From Fremontodendron californicum (lineage: Eukaryota; Streptophyta; Magnoliopsida; Malvales; Malvaceae), in contig JAULJL010000029.1 of the NCBI GenBank assembly GCA_030761205.1, positions 317,501 to 381,500 on the forward strand: 64,000 nt of DNA. The letters are read 5' to 3'. A program made the translations under genes and the position numbers. The notes under the pieces are model-generated. The model saw only the letters and a program-made list of their open reading frames with translations. It searched no databases and had not been told where the DNA came from. Positions 1 to 11,972 of this stretch are shown here, piece by piece. Numbering within the stretch: position 1 is the stretch's first letter; every line of letters begins with the position of its first letter.

Positions 1-1840
1 AGCCTCCAAACCTTGTGAAAAAACTGCTCAGCCCCTATCCCATATGCTTTGGCCGAATGGCCTTCCTTCTAGAAGAAAGGTGGTTATTTTTTTCATCCAA
101 TGGCTATCACTCAAGATGCCTTCTATGTAAAAATCCCACCATTAGATTATAATAATCAGCCCCTAAATATATGATGTCGTGCAGATGATGTCATAAATAG
201 GATGATAAATATGACATCACCCTTTCCAACCATTGGTCCATGTGTCACAATTTCAAAGGCTTGATCAAGAAAAATAACTACCTTCCTCTTCACTTTTGGA
301 CCTTTGATCTAAAATCTCAGCAACATCCTTCTGCATTATGGGCTTGGCTGATTGCGCTTTCAAAAATCCAGCCCAATCTCCAACTTTTTAAAGGCCTTCT
401 TCAGTTTTTCGGTGAAATAACCTTTTTGACCCCTAAACCAAAATAAATAGCAAACGGACTCCAAATTCATATTTTCTTTTTCCAATACTTCCAAAATAAT
501 GAAAATTGAATTCTGGAAGTTTTCAAAATTTTCCTAGTCCATTTACTATTTTTTTGGATTTTTTCTTCCAAAACTACCCTTTTATGCATCCGAACTTTCA
601 CCATTTTTAAACGAGCTCCGGATCCAGATTTTTCTTCACCAATCTCTTGTAAATAATTTAAAAGTGTGATCTAGAAGTTTTTTTGGAATTGTTGGAGCTC
701 ATTTGCTATTTTTTCGGGATTTATCTGCTTCAATTTTTGTATAGTGGGCCAAGGGTTTGGCCATTTTGCAAACGAACTCTGAATCTAGATTTTATTCGCC
801 AATATCTTCCAAATAATTTAAGAATGAGATCTGCACATTTTAAGAATTTTGGGAGCTCATTTGGTATTTTTTTCGAAATTTATCTCTTTGAATTTCTGCA
901 TAGTGAATCCGCGATTTGGCCATTTTGCAAACGAACTCTGAATTCGGATTTTCTTTCTCTAATATCTTTGAAATTATTTAAGAATGAGACTTGCAAATTT
1001 TTAGAATTATTGGAGCTCATTTGCTATTTTTCTCAAATTTTCCAATTTTGCCCTTTTGCCTCCGAAGCCCGATTTTGCTCAAAACAAGTCCGATTTTTCA
1101 GATTTTCTTTTTCTTGGCCTTTTTCACATATTGAATTGGAGCTGGTCCGAAAACACCCAATTTTTACGATCAAATTCCCTTCCGTTTTGATTTTTCCTCT
1201 TTTTAGTATTGGGAATTTCCTCTTTTTTTGTTTTTCCTCCAATCGGCTCTTTTCTTGAAATTTCTTCAAACTGAGCCTTAGGCTATCCTTGCTTAATCAT
1301 TACCGAATAGAGCCATTTTTTCAATTTTTCACAATTTCACTGAAATCCACTAAAACCCTTAATTCTCGGTTTTCTTCCGAATTGACTTTTCCTTCTATCT
1401 TTCTTCCAAGTAGCTTCTCCATTACCTGTAGTCAGTGCTTATCTTTCATTTGGAACCTTCAATTCTGACCAATTTGACCATTTAAACACTTTTCCTCAAA
1501 TTTCCCGAACTAGAGTTTCCTTTCTACTGAATATCCGTAACCCAACTTTCGAACTCCATATCTTTCAATGTAGACCTCGGATTATCAAAATTCTTTCACC
1601 ATTTTCAATTGAACTTCAAATCTTGATTATGAAAGTGGGTTTACTTTTTTAGTAGTTGACTTTTTGGGGTTAACTTTTTCGGGATTGACTTTTTCAAGTT
1701 TGACTTTTTATGTCTGCTTTCTTAAACTAAGTCACGGAGTACCACCTGCAGTATGAGAAAAGTCTTTTTACATTCTAAAACATCAATTTAAGAAGAAAAC
1801 ATATCTGTTTTAGTGGTCCGATCAAAATTAGGTGTCTACA
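1..1840 (-). repeat. 3' LTR of the Tat/Ogre-like element (partial)
   Basis: This segment matches 31465-32940 over its first ~1.49 kb in the same orientation. It then continues to ...GTGTCTACA at 1840, the TG..CA-type LTR end (TGTAGACACC on the minus strand). Only the last third of the LTR is in the window. The ORFs seen here are chance frames in pyrimidine-rich sequence; no gene is visible. Confidence 0.75.
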
Positions 1841-1853
1841 GTTGCCCCTCTTT
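1841..1853 (-). other. Polypurine tract of the Tat/Ogre-like element
   Basis: On the minus strand this reads AAAGAGGGGCAAC directly before the LTR start TGTAGACACC. Position and composition fit the plus-strand priming site of an LTR retrotransposon. Confidence 0.7.
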
Positions 1854-2184
1854 GACTATTGCTGAGAATCAAGAATCGGGCAAAGATAAATAAACACTAA
1901 TTTTGTCTGGTTAGCGAAATCTCATGTGAAGGAAAGGGAGTTTTCATTTTCATTTTTTTCATTTTTTTGTAATTTTTGTAATTTTTGTAATTTTTTTGTT
2001 TTTCATTTTTATTATTTAAAGCTGTAAAGTGAAGATTTTGTCCTTAAATTGAGTTCCCTGACTAATCAAGGCTCAACCTGTCTTAAGAAAAAGAGTTCAA
2101 TTTGCAAGAGAAGAAATGACCTCGACGATGGTCTTGAGGTCTTAACCTGTCTTGTTCTCAGCTGTGTTCAAAATTCTAGGCATC

Positions 2185-3620
2185 TCCTCCAGCAGCTTCA
2201 GCTATCACCACTGAAGATTTGCTCATTTTTCAAAAAAACAATTAATAATAAAACTCTGGATATCTCTACAGAGGCTTCGGCTATCACTAACAAAGACTTT
2301 CTCACTGTTTAAAATTTATAAAATTCTGGGTATCTCCTCTAGAAGCTTCAGCTATCACCAACGAAGACTTTCTCACTGTTTAAAATTTGTAAAATTCTGG
2401 GTATCACCTCTAGAAGCTTCAGCTATCACTATCAAAGACTTGTTCATTTTTTAAAATTTGTAAAAATTTTGGGTATCACCTCCAGAAGCTTCAGCTATCA
2501 CTACCAAAGACTTGTTCAGTTTAAAAATGTAAAATTCTGGGTTCGACAGGTTCAAAATAAAATAAAGTAACTTGACAGTGGTCTCGGGGCTCGACTCATT
2601 TGAGAAGTAGAATGAGTTCGAATTTAAAACAAAATATCTTGGCAGTGGTCTCGGGACTTGTTTCATTTGAGAATCAAAACGAGTTCGATTATACCTGAAA
2701 GCTTTAAGAGAGGATGCAAATGCTTCATGATGCAAATGCAAATGTCTTTAGTTGATGCAAATGCTTCTTGATATAGATGCAAATGACTTAGATTGATGCA
2801 AATGTCTTTGATGCAAATGTAAATGACTTGATTTGATGCAAATTTTCTTGATGCAGATTCAAATGACTTAGACTGATGCAAATGCTTCTTGATGTAGATG
2901 CAGATGTTGAATAAAATTCTGGGTATCTCCTCCAGAAGCTTCGGCTATCACCACCAAAGACTTACGCATTTTTAAAACTGTAAAACTCTGGGTAACTCCT
3001 CCAGAAGAAGATTTCTCATTGTTCAAAATTATAAAACTCTGGATATCTTCACCAGAGGCTTCAGCTATCACCACCGAAGACTTGTTCACTTTTAAAATTT
3101 GTAAAATTCTGGATATCCCCTCCAGAAGCTTTGGCCATCACCACCAAAGGTTTACTGATTGTAAAATTCTGCGTAACACCTCCAGAAGCTTCAGTTATCA
3201 CCATCGAAGACTTGCTCATTTTAAAAATCGTGTTGAAAATTATACCCAAAAGCTTTGAGAAGGGTGCAAATGTAAATGGCTTGGATTGATGCAAATGCTT
3301 CAGGATGCAGATGCAGATGTCTTGAATTGATGCAAATTCTTTTAAATGAAGCAAAATAAAATGCAAATGCTTCATGATGAAAATGCAAATGTAAATAGTT
3401 CAAGAACGATGTAATCGCAACTATAATAAAGATGCAATGATCCTAGAAATGATGCAATTGCTTGAGATGATGCAAATGCAAATATCTATGAATGATGTAC
3501 TTGTAAAGGTAGAATGCAGATGCTAATGGAATAATGCAAATACCCATGAATGATGCAAATGCTCACCGACACTGTGCAGATGCAAAAGCTTAATAAAGAG
3601 ATGAATGCTTAGGAGTGATG
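2185..3620 (-). repeat. 3'-untranslated tandem repeats, internal copy A
   Basis: A degenerate ~65-75-bp unit recurs many times from 2185 to 3235. Its core is AAGCTTCAGCTATCACCA followed by GAAGACTT and a T-rich stretch. From ~3240 to 3620 it gives way to short GATGCAAATG-type repeats. The same array occurs at 19394-20850. Ogre-type elements are known for tandem repeats between coding region and 3' LTR; assigning this array to that class is inference. The short minus-strand ORFs here simply translate the repeat. Confidence 0.75.
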
Positions 3621-5590
3621 CAAATGCCTCCGTTCATTCTTCTAGACTTTGGCTTAGCCTTTCAAATTCATTTTCTTCTTTTTCAAATCAAAGTATATCT
3701 TCAAATCATTTTGGCTATTTTCCTTGCCCCAACAGGCTTCAAATTTTTATCAGTAGATGTCTGAAATGAGTTCTATTTCTTCATCTCATAACTGGAAGTC
3801 AAGGTCTATCCTAATAGTTTTATACCTTTGGGTTAGAAAAACCCTTGTCTCATGTCAACATCAAAAATGGGTATTTCAAAAAATATCTTTATTTGTTTTC
3901 CCATTTTGAAAACCTATGAACGAAAAATATTAACCCCAAAGTGTGTGATGTACAAATCTTTTGAAGACTGGTGATCATTGTTAGAAATTTCTCTAAGTGT
4001 CAATCTGGTTTTTTTCAACTGGGATTGGCCAGGCTTGGTATAACAAAATTTTGGTTGATCGAAGAAAACTTCACAACAAAAATGTATGTCCCTTCTTGGC
4101 TCACAAATGGAACAGGTTTTATAATCATGAATTCATTGAGAACCGAACAAATCCAACATTCTTTTAATTTTCATATCAAGGCATTTTGACAAGCGTCAAG
4201 ATTGGCTGCAAAGTTTAATCTTGGAGGGAAAAAGTCTTAGTTTTTGAAATCAATCCTACGAATAGAGCTCTCAATTTATGAGATTCGAGAATTCCTAGAT
4301 GTTCCTCGATGACCTTCTCTTTTGTGGTATCGGCACTATCATAGATGGCATCAAAATTTTCCATTTTACTCTAGACCGCCCGTTCTTGGGTTTTCTCCCT
4401 AGAGTCCCATTCTTTCCTATTTTTCTTTTTCTTTTTCTTTTTCTTTTTTTTCTTTTTCTTTTTTTTTTATTTTATTTTTACCACGCACTTGAGAATTCTA
4501 ACTTCTTCCTTAGTGAAATGATAATTCGATGAGATGAGATAAAATCTGAGGAAAAACCCTTCAAGTTGAAGATTCATACTTGATCAAAATGGGCTTTTAA
4601 AGCACGTAATGTAGGCCATGGCTTGGGGTTTAGAAAGAAAGGATAAATAGGCCCAAAATATGTGTTTGAAGGTAATCAAGTCAAGGATCATTTCTTGAGG
4701 AGGATTCCCTTTGAAGCATTTGTCCCTTTTGGACTTTTTATTCCTTTTGACTTTGCTCTTTTTCTTCTTTGCTTTTGGCTTCCATGCTTTTTCTCGCTTT
4801 TTTTTCTTTTGTTTTTTTCTTGCTTCCATTTCGACAGAATGAGCACATATTCATTTAAGGCTCAATTTTCTTCGTACCTGTCTTCAAACTAGGACTTATC
4901 CTTAAAAATATCTTTCCTCACATTTGCCCCTTAGTGTAGAGGGTGATCCTTGATCAGGTTTAAAAGAAGAATGAATTCTTTCGGCTCAAAAGGGGTGACT
5001 ATGGATAATTTCTTTTTGCGAGAGGGATATGAAAGATGGCCATTTCTCATATCAAGCACAAATATTCTCATTGGAAAGCAATCCTCAGGGGAAATAGATA
5101 ATCAAAATTTCATTTTGCACTTGAAATCATCTGAATTCTCATACGCATGATATCACAATTTTTCTTCTTTCTTTTTCTGTTTTTTCATTGCATGCCCCAA
5201 TGCTTCATGCGTTAATCCATCCTTATTCACCACATATTCATCATTTCCAGATATGATGCCCCAATTTGATCAACCTAGGGAAACCTAAAAGAGAGAGGGA
5301 AAATGTTGAGTCATTTCTAACAATGATCATCAGTATTCTCGAGACTGTCCCTTATTTCATGTGAAAACCCCTTATTATTGTTTACCACAAATTTTCATAA
5401 AGTTTCAATTTTTTGCAAATTCAAATTATTATTTAAACATAAAGAACACAAAACATTTAAATTCAAAATTTATGTCATGTAGATGTCAACATGAGACAAG
5501 TGCTTTCATCATCAATGTTTATAGAACTACATGCATCAAAAATCCTAATATGATTATGCACCATGTTTCTTATGACACTTGGCTTTCCCA
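3621..5590 (-). other. Non-coding 3' internal region, copy A
   Basis: No gene is seen. The stretch is co-linear with 20851-23200 of copy B except for a 464-bp deletion at 5276-5282. It sits where protease-RT-integrase would be expected after gag, but no pol motif is visible on either strand. Confidence 0.6.
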
Positions 5591-5767
5591 TCTTGAAAAC
5601 TTATCAAACCAGCCTTGATGAGATCCCTGACCTTGTACTTCAAAGTGGGGCAGTTCTCTGTTACTTGACCTTGATTGCCAGAATGATAACCACAACACTC
5701 ATTAGCATCATACCAGCTCGGATAAGGAGGCTTTAAAGGCTTAATTGCATGGGTGTCACAAAATGAT
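5591..5767 (-). pseudogene. gag C-terminal fragment, copy A (3' part, cut off by Athila insertion)
   Basis: The minus strand encodes the end of the gag-like protein seen intact at 23201-23509: a CGYHSGNQGHLIENC zinc-knuckle-like segment followed by a KYKVRDLIK-type helix. It is separated from the rest of its gag (16196-17441) by the nested element at 5768-16195. Copy B shows the uninterrupted arrangement. Gag would have packaged element RNA; here it cannot be made. Confidence 0.65.
5763..5767. other. Left target-site duplication of the Athila-like element
   Basis: ATGAT here pairs with GTGAT at 16196-16200. The uninterrupted homologue in copy B reads GTGAT at 23411-23415, so the left copy has one substitution. 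This fixes the insertion point and confirms a 5-bp duplication. Confidence 0.8.
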
Positions 5768-7281
5768 TGATAACTCGTATAATTATATAGTTTTTAGTTA
5801 TGTTTTATTATTGTTTTGTGTCAAATACGAGTTATTATTGCTTAGTCTAATTGTGTTTATGATCTTTTATATTTTTATGTAATTTGGTGTTTTTCACGAG
5901 TTTCTTTGAGTGATTTCAGATTACTAGGTTAAATCAAGAATTAAGGGCAAATCCAGTTCAGTTCCAATTTCGACACCTTTTGCCATATCAGCTATATCTG
6001 GAGTTTCACTGAAGCATTAAGGCTGAACTTTTTACAGTACAAAGTTAAGAGGCATATGTATCTTTTTCATGCTTTACACTTCTTGAAACGGAGTCGTTTT
6101 CCCTAGCAAAATATGGTATCAAGTTGGCTGACGTGCAATGCCGTCTGTTCTGACCAGATTTGGTATTTTCATCATATCTTCTGATCCACATGAGAAAATG
6201 AGCTGATTCCAACGGCTATGGATCACAAACTGATAGGGGGACATTTTTCTAGAAGACCATTTGATCAGATCAAGCATCCAACATTGACAAAATCAACCAT
6301 CAAGTTGGCTGATCAGAATTGTCATACAATATGACGAAAATTGTTAGAAAAATGCACCCACCTATTATACCTACCTTTGAAATTTATAAAGCTTGTCTCT
6401 TGTCATTTAGCTCTCCAAAATTTGTATAAATAGAGGGCCTTGGATGATTTTAAGAAACATTATTGTACATTGGTAGGATATTAGCCATTGTAATAAAATT
6501 CTCTAAGTTTTCTTCTTCTTTCCTTTCTCTAGTTTTCTTTTTCTTTATTTACTTATGCTTCTTACATTTCTTTTCATTTTATTCATATCTAGTATGTGTT
6601 GCTAATCATATTGTTGAGGTGATGAGGTGAAGCTTTTGGTAAATGCTAAGGTTAGTCTCTTAAACATGAGCTAAAATGAATCATCATTTATAAACACTAG
6701 TATAGATAATATTTTCTTTTGGTTTAAAATCATACTTGCAAAGTAGAGATCTTGATTCATTATTGACAATGAAAATGGCACAGTAAATGCTTGGTTTCAT
6801 AACCTTGATTTGTTGTAGACATATACCTTGGCATAAGGAATGCTTGGACTCTTTTTATGAGTTTTGAGGACACCAAATGAACATAATATCATATGCTATG
6901 GACGTTGGACAATTTGGACTGAATTGCTAAACATTCCGATTGGAACCTCCCTTATGTGTGAATTTCAATTGTGTAATAAAACAAGATTAATCTTAGCATA
7001 ACACCAAGAGTGGATTCTCTAACCTCAACATCTTTTATTATTGTTTTTTTATATCTTGTTTAATTTCTTTTATGTTATTTTGTTTATTTTGTTCTCTAGT
7101 ATCTTGTTTATCTTGTTTTGTTGTTGATTCCCTAATATCTTGTTTACTTTCTTTTTCTTATATATTTATAAACTTATACTTACTAATACGCTTCCCTGTG
7201 GTTTGACCTCGGACACCCGAGAATTTATTACTTGAACATAACCTGCACTTGGGTTTACAACTCTTAATTGAGTCTCCATCA
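5768..7281 (+). repeat. 5' LTR of the Athila-like element
   Basis: The LTR starts TGATAACTCG and ends TCTCCATCA, matching 14682-16195 at the same length. It contains a TATA box (TATAAATA, 6425-6432) and an AATAAA signal (6492-6497), so U3, R and U5 can be placed approximately. Confidence 0.9.
6425..6432 (+). promoter_or_regulatory. TATA box in the Athila-like 5' LTR
   Basis: TATAAATA lies in a GTATAAATAGAGGG context, with an AATAAA polyadenylation-type signal 60 bp downstream (6492-6497). The 3' LTR has the same box at 15340-15347. It probably drives the genomic transcript. Confidence 0.65.
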
Positions 7282-7287
7282 AGTTTT

Positions 7288-7305
7288 TGGCGCCGTTGCC
7301 GGGGA
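7288..7305 (+). other. Primer-binding site (tRNA-Asp type)
   Basis: TGGCGCCGTTGCCGGGGA begins six bases after the 5' LTR end. This is the PBS pattern typical of Athila-lineage elements and is complementary to a tRNA-Asp 3' end. Confidence 0.8.
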
Positions 7306-7443
7306 AGCAATACTAAGTATATAAGTTTATAAGTATATTTATTTTTATTGGCTGGTTATACCGCCTAATTTTCTATATATTTATATTTATATTGTAAAGT
7401 TTATATTTATATAAATATATTATCTGTATATTAACTTTGTTTT

Positions 7444-8622
7444 ATGCTTGTTTGGCGACGTGATTTTAGATCTCGTCGTTTAGTTAGATTTTATTGTGAA
7501 ACTTTTTCAGGTAATCTTTCTAATACAACTCCTACCATGGCTGACAATGAAAGTGTTCATGCTGAAGATGAGAACAGACAAGTACGCACCATGCGTGACT
7601 ACTTGCAACCAACTCGAAGCTCATCACCCTCTTGTTTTATTTTTCCTCTCAATGCAAACAACTTTCGTTTTAAACCAGGTATGATAGCTTTGCTTCAAAA
7701 TTTCCATGGGTTAGAATCGAAAAGTGCTTACTCGTTTCTAAAAGACTTCGAAGATATATGTATCACCTTTAATGACCAACAATGTACAAATGAAATTGTC
7801 AAGCTAAAATTATTTCCTTTTTCTTTAAAAGATAAAGCAAAAATTTGGCTTCATAATTTAAAACCAAGGTCAATTGGCACATGGCAAGAATTACAAACTG
7901 AGTTTCTAAAGAAATTTTTCCCAGCACATAAAACTACTGCTTTGAAAAGACAGATTCAAAATTTCAATCAAAATCAAAATGAAGCATTTTTTCAGTGCTG
8001 GGAGCGTTTTAAAGATTTGTTAAGTTCTTGTCCACATCATGGTTTTGAAAAATGGCGTCTTATTAGTTTCTTTTATGAAAGTTTAACTCCCGAAACTAAA
8101 CAATTTGTTGAAACAATGTGTAACGGTGAGTTTCTAGAAAAAGAACCTGAAGAAGCCTTTGACTACCTAGACCATTTGCAGATAACTCTCAAGCCTGGCA
8201 CACAGATAATTCCTCTGAAAGTTCCAATAGATCTAATCTTGTTTCTAACAGAGGTAAATATCATTTTAGTCAAGAAGATGAGATAAAAGCTAAAGTAGCT
8301 AATTTGGCTAGAAAGATTAAAGCCATGGAACTTAGAGAAGTAAAAGAAGTCAAAACGGTTAAAAATGAAGAAAGTTGTGGAATTTGTGAAATCATGGGAC
8401 ACCCCACTTCTGAATGTCCAAACATTCCCATTCTTAAAGAAGCGTTGCATGATCAAGTAAATTCCATAAACACATTTAAAAAGCCTTTTCCTTCTCCTTA
8501 CTCTGAAACGTATAACCCTTAATGGAGAAATCATACCAACTTCAGTTGGCGGAATAATAATCATGTTCAGGTACCACAATCTCAAAAGCCGAGCAACACA
8601 TTTTCCTATCAACCTTCACGTG
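7444..8622 (+). pseudogene. Athila-like gag, frameshifted and stopped
   Basis: Gag forms the RNA-packaging particle of the element. The first frame (7444-8286) holds a recognisable gypsy gag core (KIWLHNLKPRSIGTWQEL, FLKKFFPAHKT, HGFEKWRLISFFYESLTP). A one-base loss near 8178 shifts the frame: after ..YLDHL the reading continues in the frame of 8304-8522. That frame carries a zinc knuckle of CX2CX4HX4C form (CGICEIMGHPTSEC). A TAA at 8521-8523 then interrupts the frame, which otherwise stays open into the long ORF starting at 8631. The protein is therefore not produced intact here. The starting methionine could be 7444 or the internal Met within MADNESVHAEDENRQV. Confidence 0.8.
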
Positions 8623-8630
8623 TACAAACC

Positions 8631-11136
8631 TTGGAAGAGACATTGCAAGCATTCATGCAAACACAAGCAAATGTGAATAACCAAACTTCACAGGACATCA
8701 ATGAGATCAAAAACACCTTGTCCACATTGACAGCTTCATTACGCACTCAAGAAAAAGGTAAGTTTCCTGCTCAACCTCAACCTAACCCTTCTACTCAATG
8801 TCTTGTTTCTTGCTCCAATGAAACTCAACAGGAAAATGACAGTTCTATCACAACTCTTCGAAGTGGAAAGGCAATTGACAAAAACATTCCATCAAAAGAC
8901 CAAGATCCTCCTTCCCCTCTGAAAAGTAATGGTAAGGATGATGGTAAGTCTGAACTTCTTGAAAATTTGGACAAAGAAAAAGGTATGCATCCTGCTCCTT
9001 TTCCTCAAAGGTTGCAAACAATAAAGAATTTGAATCAAAATGCAGAAATTTATGAACTTTTCAAACAAGTTAAGATTAACATTCCTTTATTGGATGCAAT
9101 CAAACAAGTTCCATCTTATGCTAAATTTTTGAAGGACATGTGCACAGTTAAAAGGAAACATAATGTACAAAAGAAAGCATTTCTGACGGAAAGTGTGAGC
9201 TCAATCATTCAGCACCTTACTCCACCAAAATTCAAAGATCCTGGATGTCCAACAATCTCATGCATCGTTGGAAACACTAGAATAGAACGAGCATTGCTTG
9301 ATCATGGTGCTAGTGTTAATCTTTTGCCTTTTTCTGTTTATCAACATTTAGGTTTAGGTGAACTCAAGGAAACACCTGTTACACTTCAACTAGCTGATCG
9401 TTCTGTAAAAATTCCTCGAGGGATAGTTGAAGATGTTTTGGTTCAAATTGATAATTTTTACTTCCCTGTTGATTTTATTGTTTTGGACACACATCCTGTT
9501 TCAAATCCAAATGTTCAAATTCCTGTTATATTAGGCCGTCCATTTCTTGCAACTTCTAATGCTCTGATAAATTGCAGGAATGGTATTTTGAACATTTCTT
9601 TTGGAAATATGACTTTAGAATTAAATGTGTTCAACATTTGCAAGCAACCTGGTGATGATTCAGAAGTATATGAAGTGGATTTCATTGAAGAACTTGTTCA
9701 TGAACATCTCACCACTACCACATTCCATGATCCTTTAGAAGCTTATTTAATTGAATGTGAGTTTGATAATGCTTCAGAAATTTCACACACTGATTCTTTG
9801 TTAAATTCTTTTCTGGATAAGCATTGTTGGAAACAAAAGTTTGAGGAACTTCCATCACTCACAAATGTCACTGTACCATCAACTATTGAACCACCCAAGC
9901 TGGATTTAAAACCATTGCCATCCGAGCTAAAATATTCCTTTTTGGGAAAAATTCCTTCTCAATGGAGCCCCCAAGATAAAAGGAAGTTTCTGAATGAGGT
10001 AAAGAAATTCTACTGGGATGACCCTTACTTGTTCAAATATTGTCCTGATCAGATTTTTCGAAGATGCATTCCCGACAATGAGGTAAGTAGTGTAATTAAG
10101 TTTTGTCATTCCGAGGCATGTGGTGGTCATTTTTCATCAAAGAAAACTGCTGCAAAAATTTTACAGTGTGGATTTTACTGGCCAACTTTATTCAAAGATG
10201 CATATAATTTTTGCAAGTCATGTGAAATTTGTCAAAAATTAGGTTCCATTTCGAAAAGAAACATGATGCCTTTGAACCCAATTCTTGTAATTGAAATTTT
10301 TGACTCTTGGGGTATTGATTTCATAGGACCATTTTCACCATCTTTTGGTTTCTTATACATTTTAGTTGCAATAGATTATGTTTCAAAGTGGATAGAGGCA
10401 CTTCCATGTCGAAATAATGATCACAAAACAGTGATTAAATTTTTAAAAGAAAATATTTTGAGTCGATTTGGAATTCCTCGATTTATCATAAGTGATGGGG
10501 GAACACATTTTTCGAACAAGGTTTTTGAAACATTAATGAAGAAATATGCCATTACATACAAAGTTGCAACCCCTTATCACCCGCAGACAAATGGACAGGT
10601 AGAATTAGCAAATAGGGAGATTAAACAAATTTTGGAAAAGACGGTTAATCCAAATCGCAAAGATTGGTCTCTTAGACTTAGTGATGCATTATGGGCCTAT
10701 CGAACAGCTTTTAAAACAGCATTGGGCATGTCTCCTTATAGGCTAGTTTATGGAAAACCTTGTCATTTACCTGTGGAACTTGAGCATAAAGCATATTGGG
10801 CCATTAATATGTTCAACTCAAACCTTGATGACGCTTCTAATTTACGGAAATTACAAATAAATGAACTTGAGGAACTCAGAAATGATGCATATGAGAATTC
10901 TAAAATTCATAAAGAAAGAACTAAAGCCTTTCATGACAAGTTAATTTCAAGAAAAACATTTGATGTTGGGTAAAAAGTTCTACTTTATAATTCTAGACTT
11001 CACATATTTCCTGGTAAGTTGAGATCAAGATGGACTGGCCCATTTGTGGTTAAGCATGTGTATCATTATGGAGCAGTTGACATTGAGAATCCTAAAGAGG
11101 TTGTTTTTCTTTCTGATCCTTGTTTTGAAAATAACT
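8631..11136 (+). pseudogene. Athila-like gag end-protease-integrase, RT/RNase H deleted in frame
   Basis: The open frame runs 8631-10973 (780 aa). Residues ~1-140 are gag tail. An aspartic-protease-like domain follows at ~215-330, with LLDHGASVNLLP where D-[ST/L]-G is usual. Around residue 434 the frame passes from pre-RT linker (LKYSFLG) straight to the segment preceding integrase (KIPSQWSPQDKRKF), so the whole RT-RNase H block is missing without loss of frame. Integrase is well preserved: a histidine/cysteine zinc region (CHSEACGGH, CKSCEICQK) and the DDE residues in WGIDFIGP, ISDGGTHF and GQVELANRE. A TAA at 10971-10973 cuts the chain; the same frame continues to 11136 with an integrase C-terminal segment (FPGKLRSRWTGPF). 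The element cannot reverse-transcribe itself. Confidence 0.85.
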
Positions 11137-11313
11137 AGATGTAAATATAATTTTTACTAATCTTCTTTTAAAAAAAATTACATTTTTTTAACCCCGGTTA
11201 AATGGCGGATAACGGTACTCCGTGATTATTTAAGTCGGTTCCATCAGCTACCCACAAAACTGATATTGTATATAAATTTCTCTTTCAATTTCTCTTTCAT
11301 TTTTTTTTTCAGG
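11137..11313 (+). promoter_or_regulatory. Spacer with TATA-like box and splice acceptor before accessory ORF 1
   Basis: A TATATAAATTT sequence (~11268-11279) is followed by a long CT/T tract and CAG ending at 11312, one base before the ATG of accessory ORF 1. This arrangement could be an internal promoter, a 3' splice site for a subgenomic mRNA, or both. A similar module precedes the LOG-like ORF. Confidence 0.4.
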
Positions 11314-11917
11314 ATGGATGATATTCTCACAAGATTGTAGAAACGATTTCCTCCTTTTCCTCGAAATATTTTACTGAAGCTTTACCAAGTTCGATTGAAA
11401 GATTAAGAATGCTTATGCACAAAGGGATTCCTGAAGACATAGGTTGGATAATTGAAGCCAAGGTACGTGAAGATGAATATCTTCTTGTTTTGCATTTACC
11501 AGGTACAGGTAGAAGCACTTTTGCAAAGAAGCGACGAGCAAAGCGCATGAGTTCCAATTGCCACAAATGTGCACGATGGACGTGTAACGGTAAATGTCGT
11601 TCTATTGGGATTCCGTCCTCAAATCGAGATGATAAAATTGAATTCATTAAGGATGGACTGAGTAAGGAGAATTTGGGTAATATCCAACTTTCTCTTGAGA
11701 CGCATCCTAGTGGAGACGTACAAAGAGAAATTCTTGATTTATGGCCGCAATTCCAAAGGGAATGGCAACATCTTGGGAATCTGATGTTAAAAGACCCTGT
11801 TTGCCAGCTTGTAAGAAAACTGGATGGGAAGCATATCCTCGACTCATAGAAGGCGTTTAAGCCGTTTCTGGACGTAAAACCAGAGGAAGATGTGAGCCAC
11901 AATCACAACTACAATAA
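11314..11917 (+). pseudogene. Accessory ORF 1: basic cysteine-rich small protein, degraded
   Basis: About 200 codons begin at the ATG right after a splice-acceptor-like CAG (11311-11312). The best open part is 11409-11849. It carries a basic run (KKRRAKR, ~11524-11547) immediately followed by a cysteine cluster of CX2CX4CX3C form (CHKCARWTCNGKC, from 11559), suggesting zinc and nucleic-acid binding. A later reading frame adds another C-x-x-C-like pair near 11812. Defects are a TAG at 11338, a one-base shift near 11375, a shift near 11805 and a TAA at 11858. The order (short N-terminal part, GRSTFAKKRRAKR, cysteine cluster, conserved C-terminal helix) resembles the cysteine-rich nucleic-acid-binding proteins of carlavirus-type plant viruses. 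That is pattern resemblance, not a search result. It is not an env protein; no membrane segment is seen. Confidence 0.55.
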
Positions 11918-11972
11918 ATGACTTCTCAGCTTTTGGTTTGATTTGCAATAACTTCATTTCGGTTTAATTTAC

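Noticed and set aside
2451..3403. Several minus-strand ORFs of 60-104 codons (and equivalents at 19652-20604)
   Set aside because: They read the ~70-bp and GATGCAAATG tandem repeats in different frames.
11327..11902. 191-codon minus-strand ORF opposite accessory ORF 1
   Set aside because: Shadow of the plus-strand gene; no recognisable motif, whereas the plus strand has the cysteine cluster and family-like wording.
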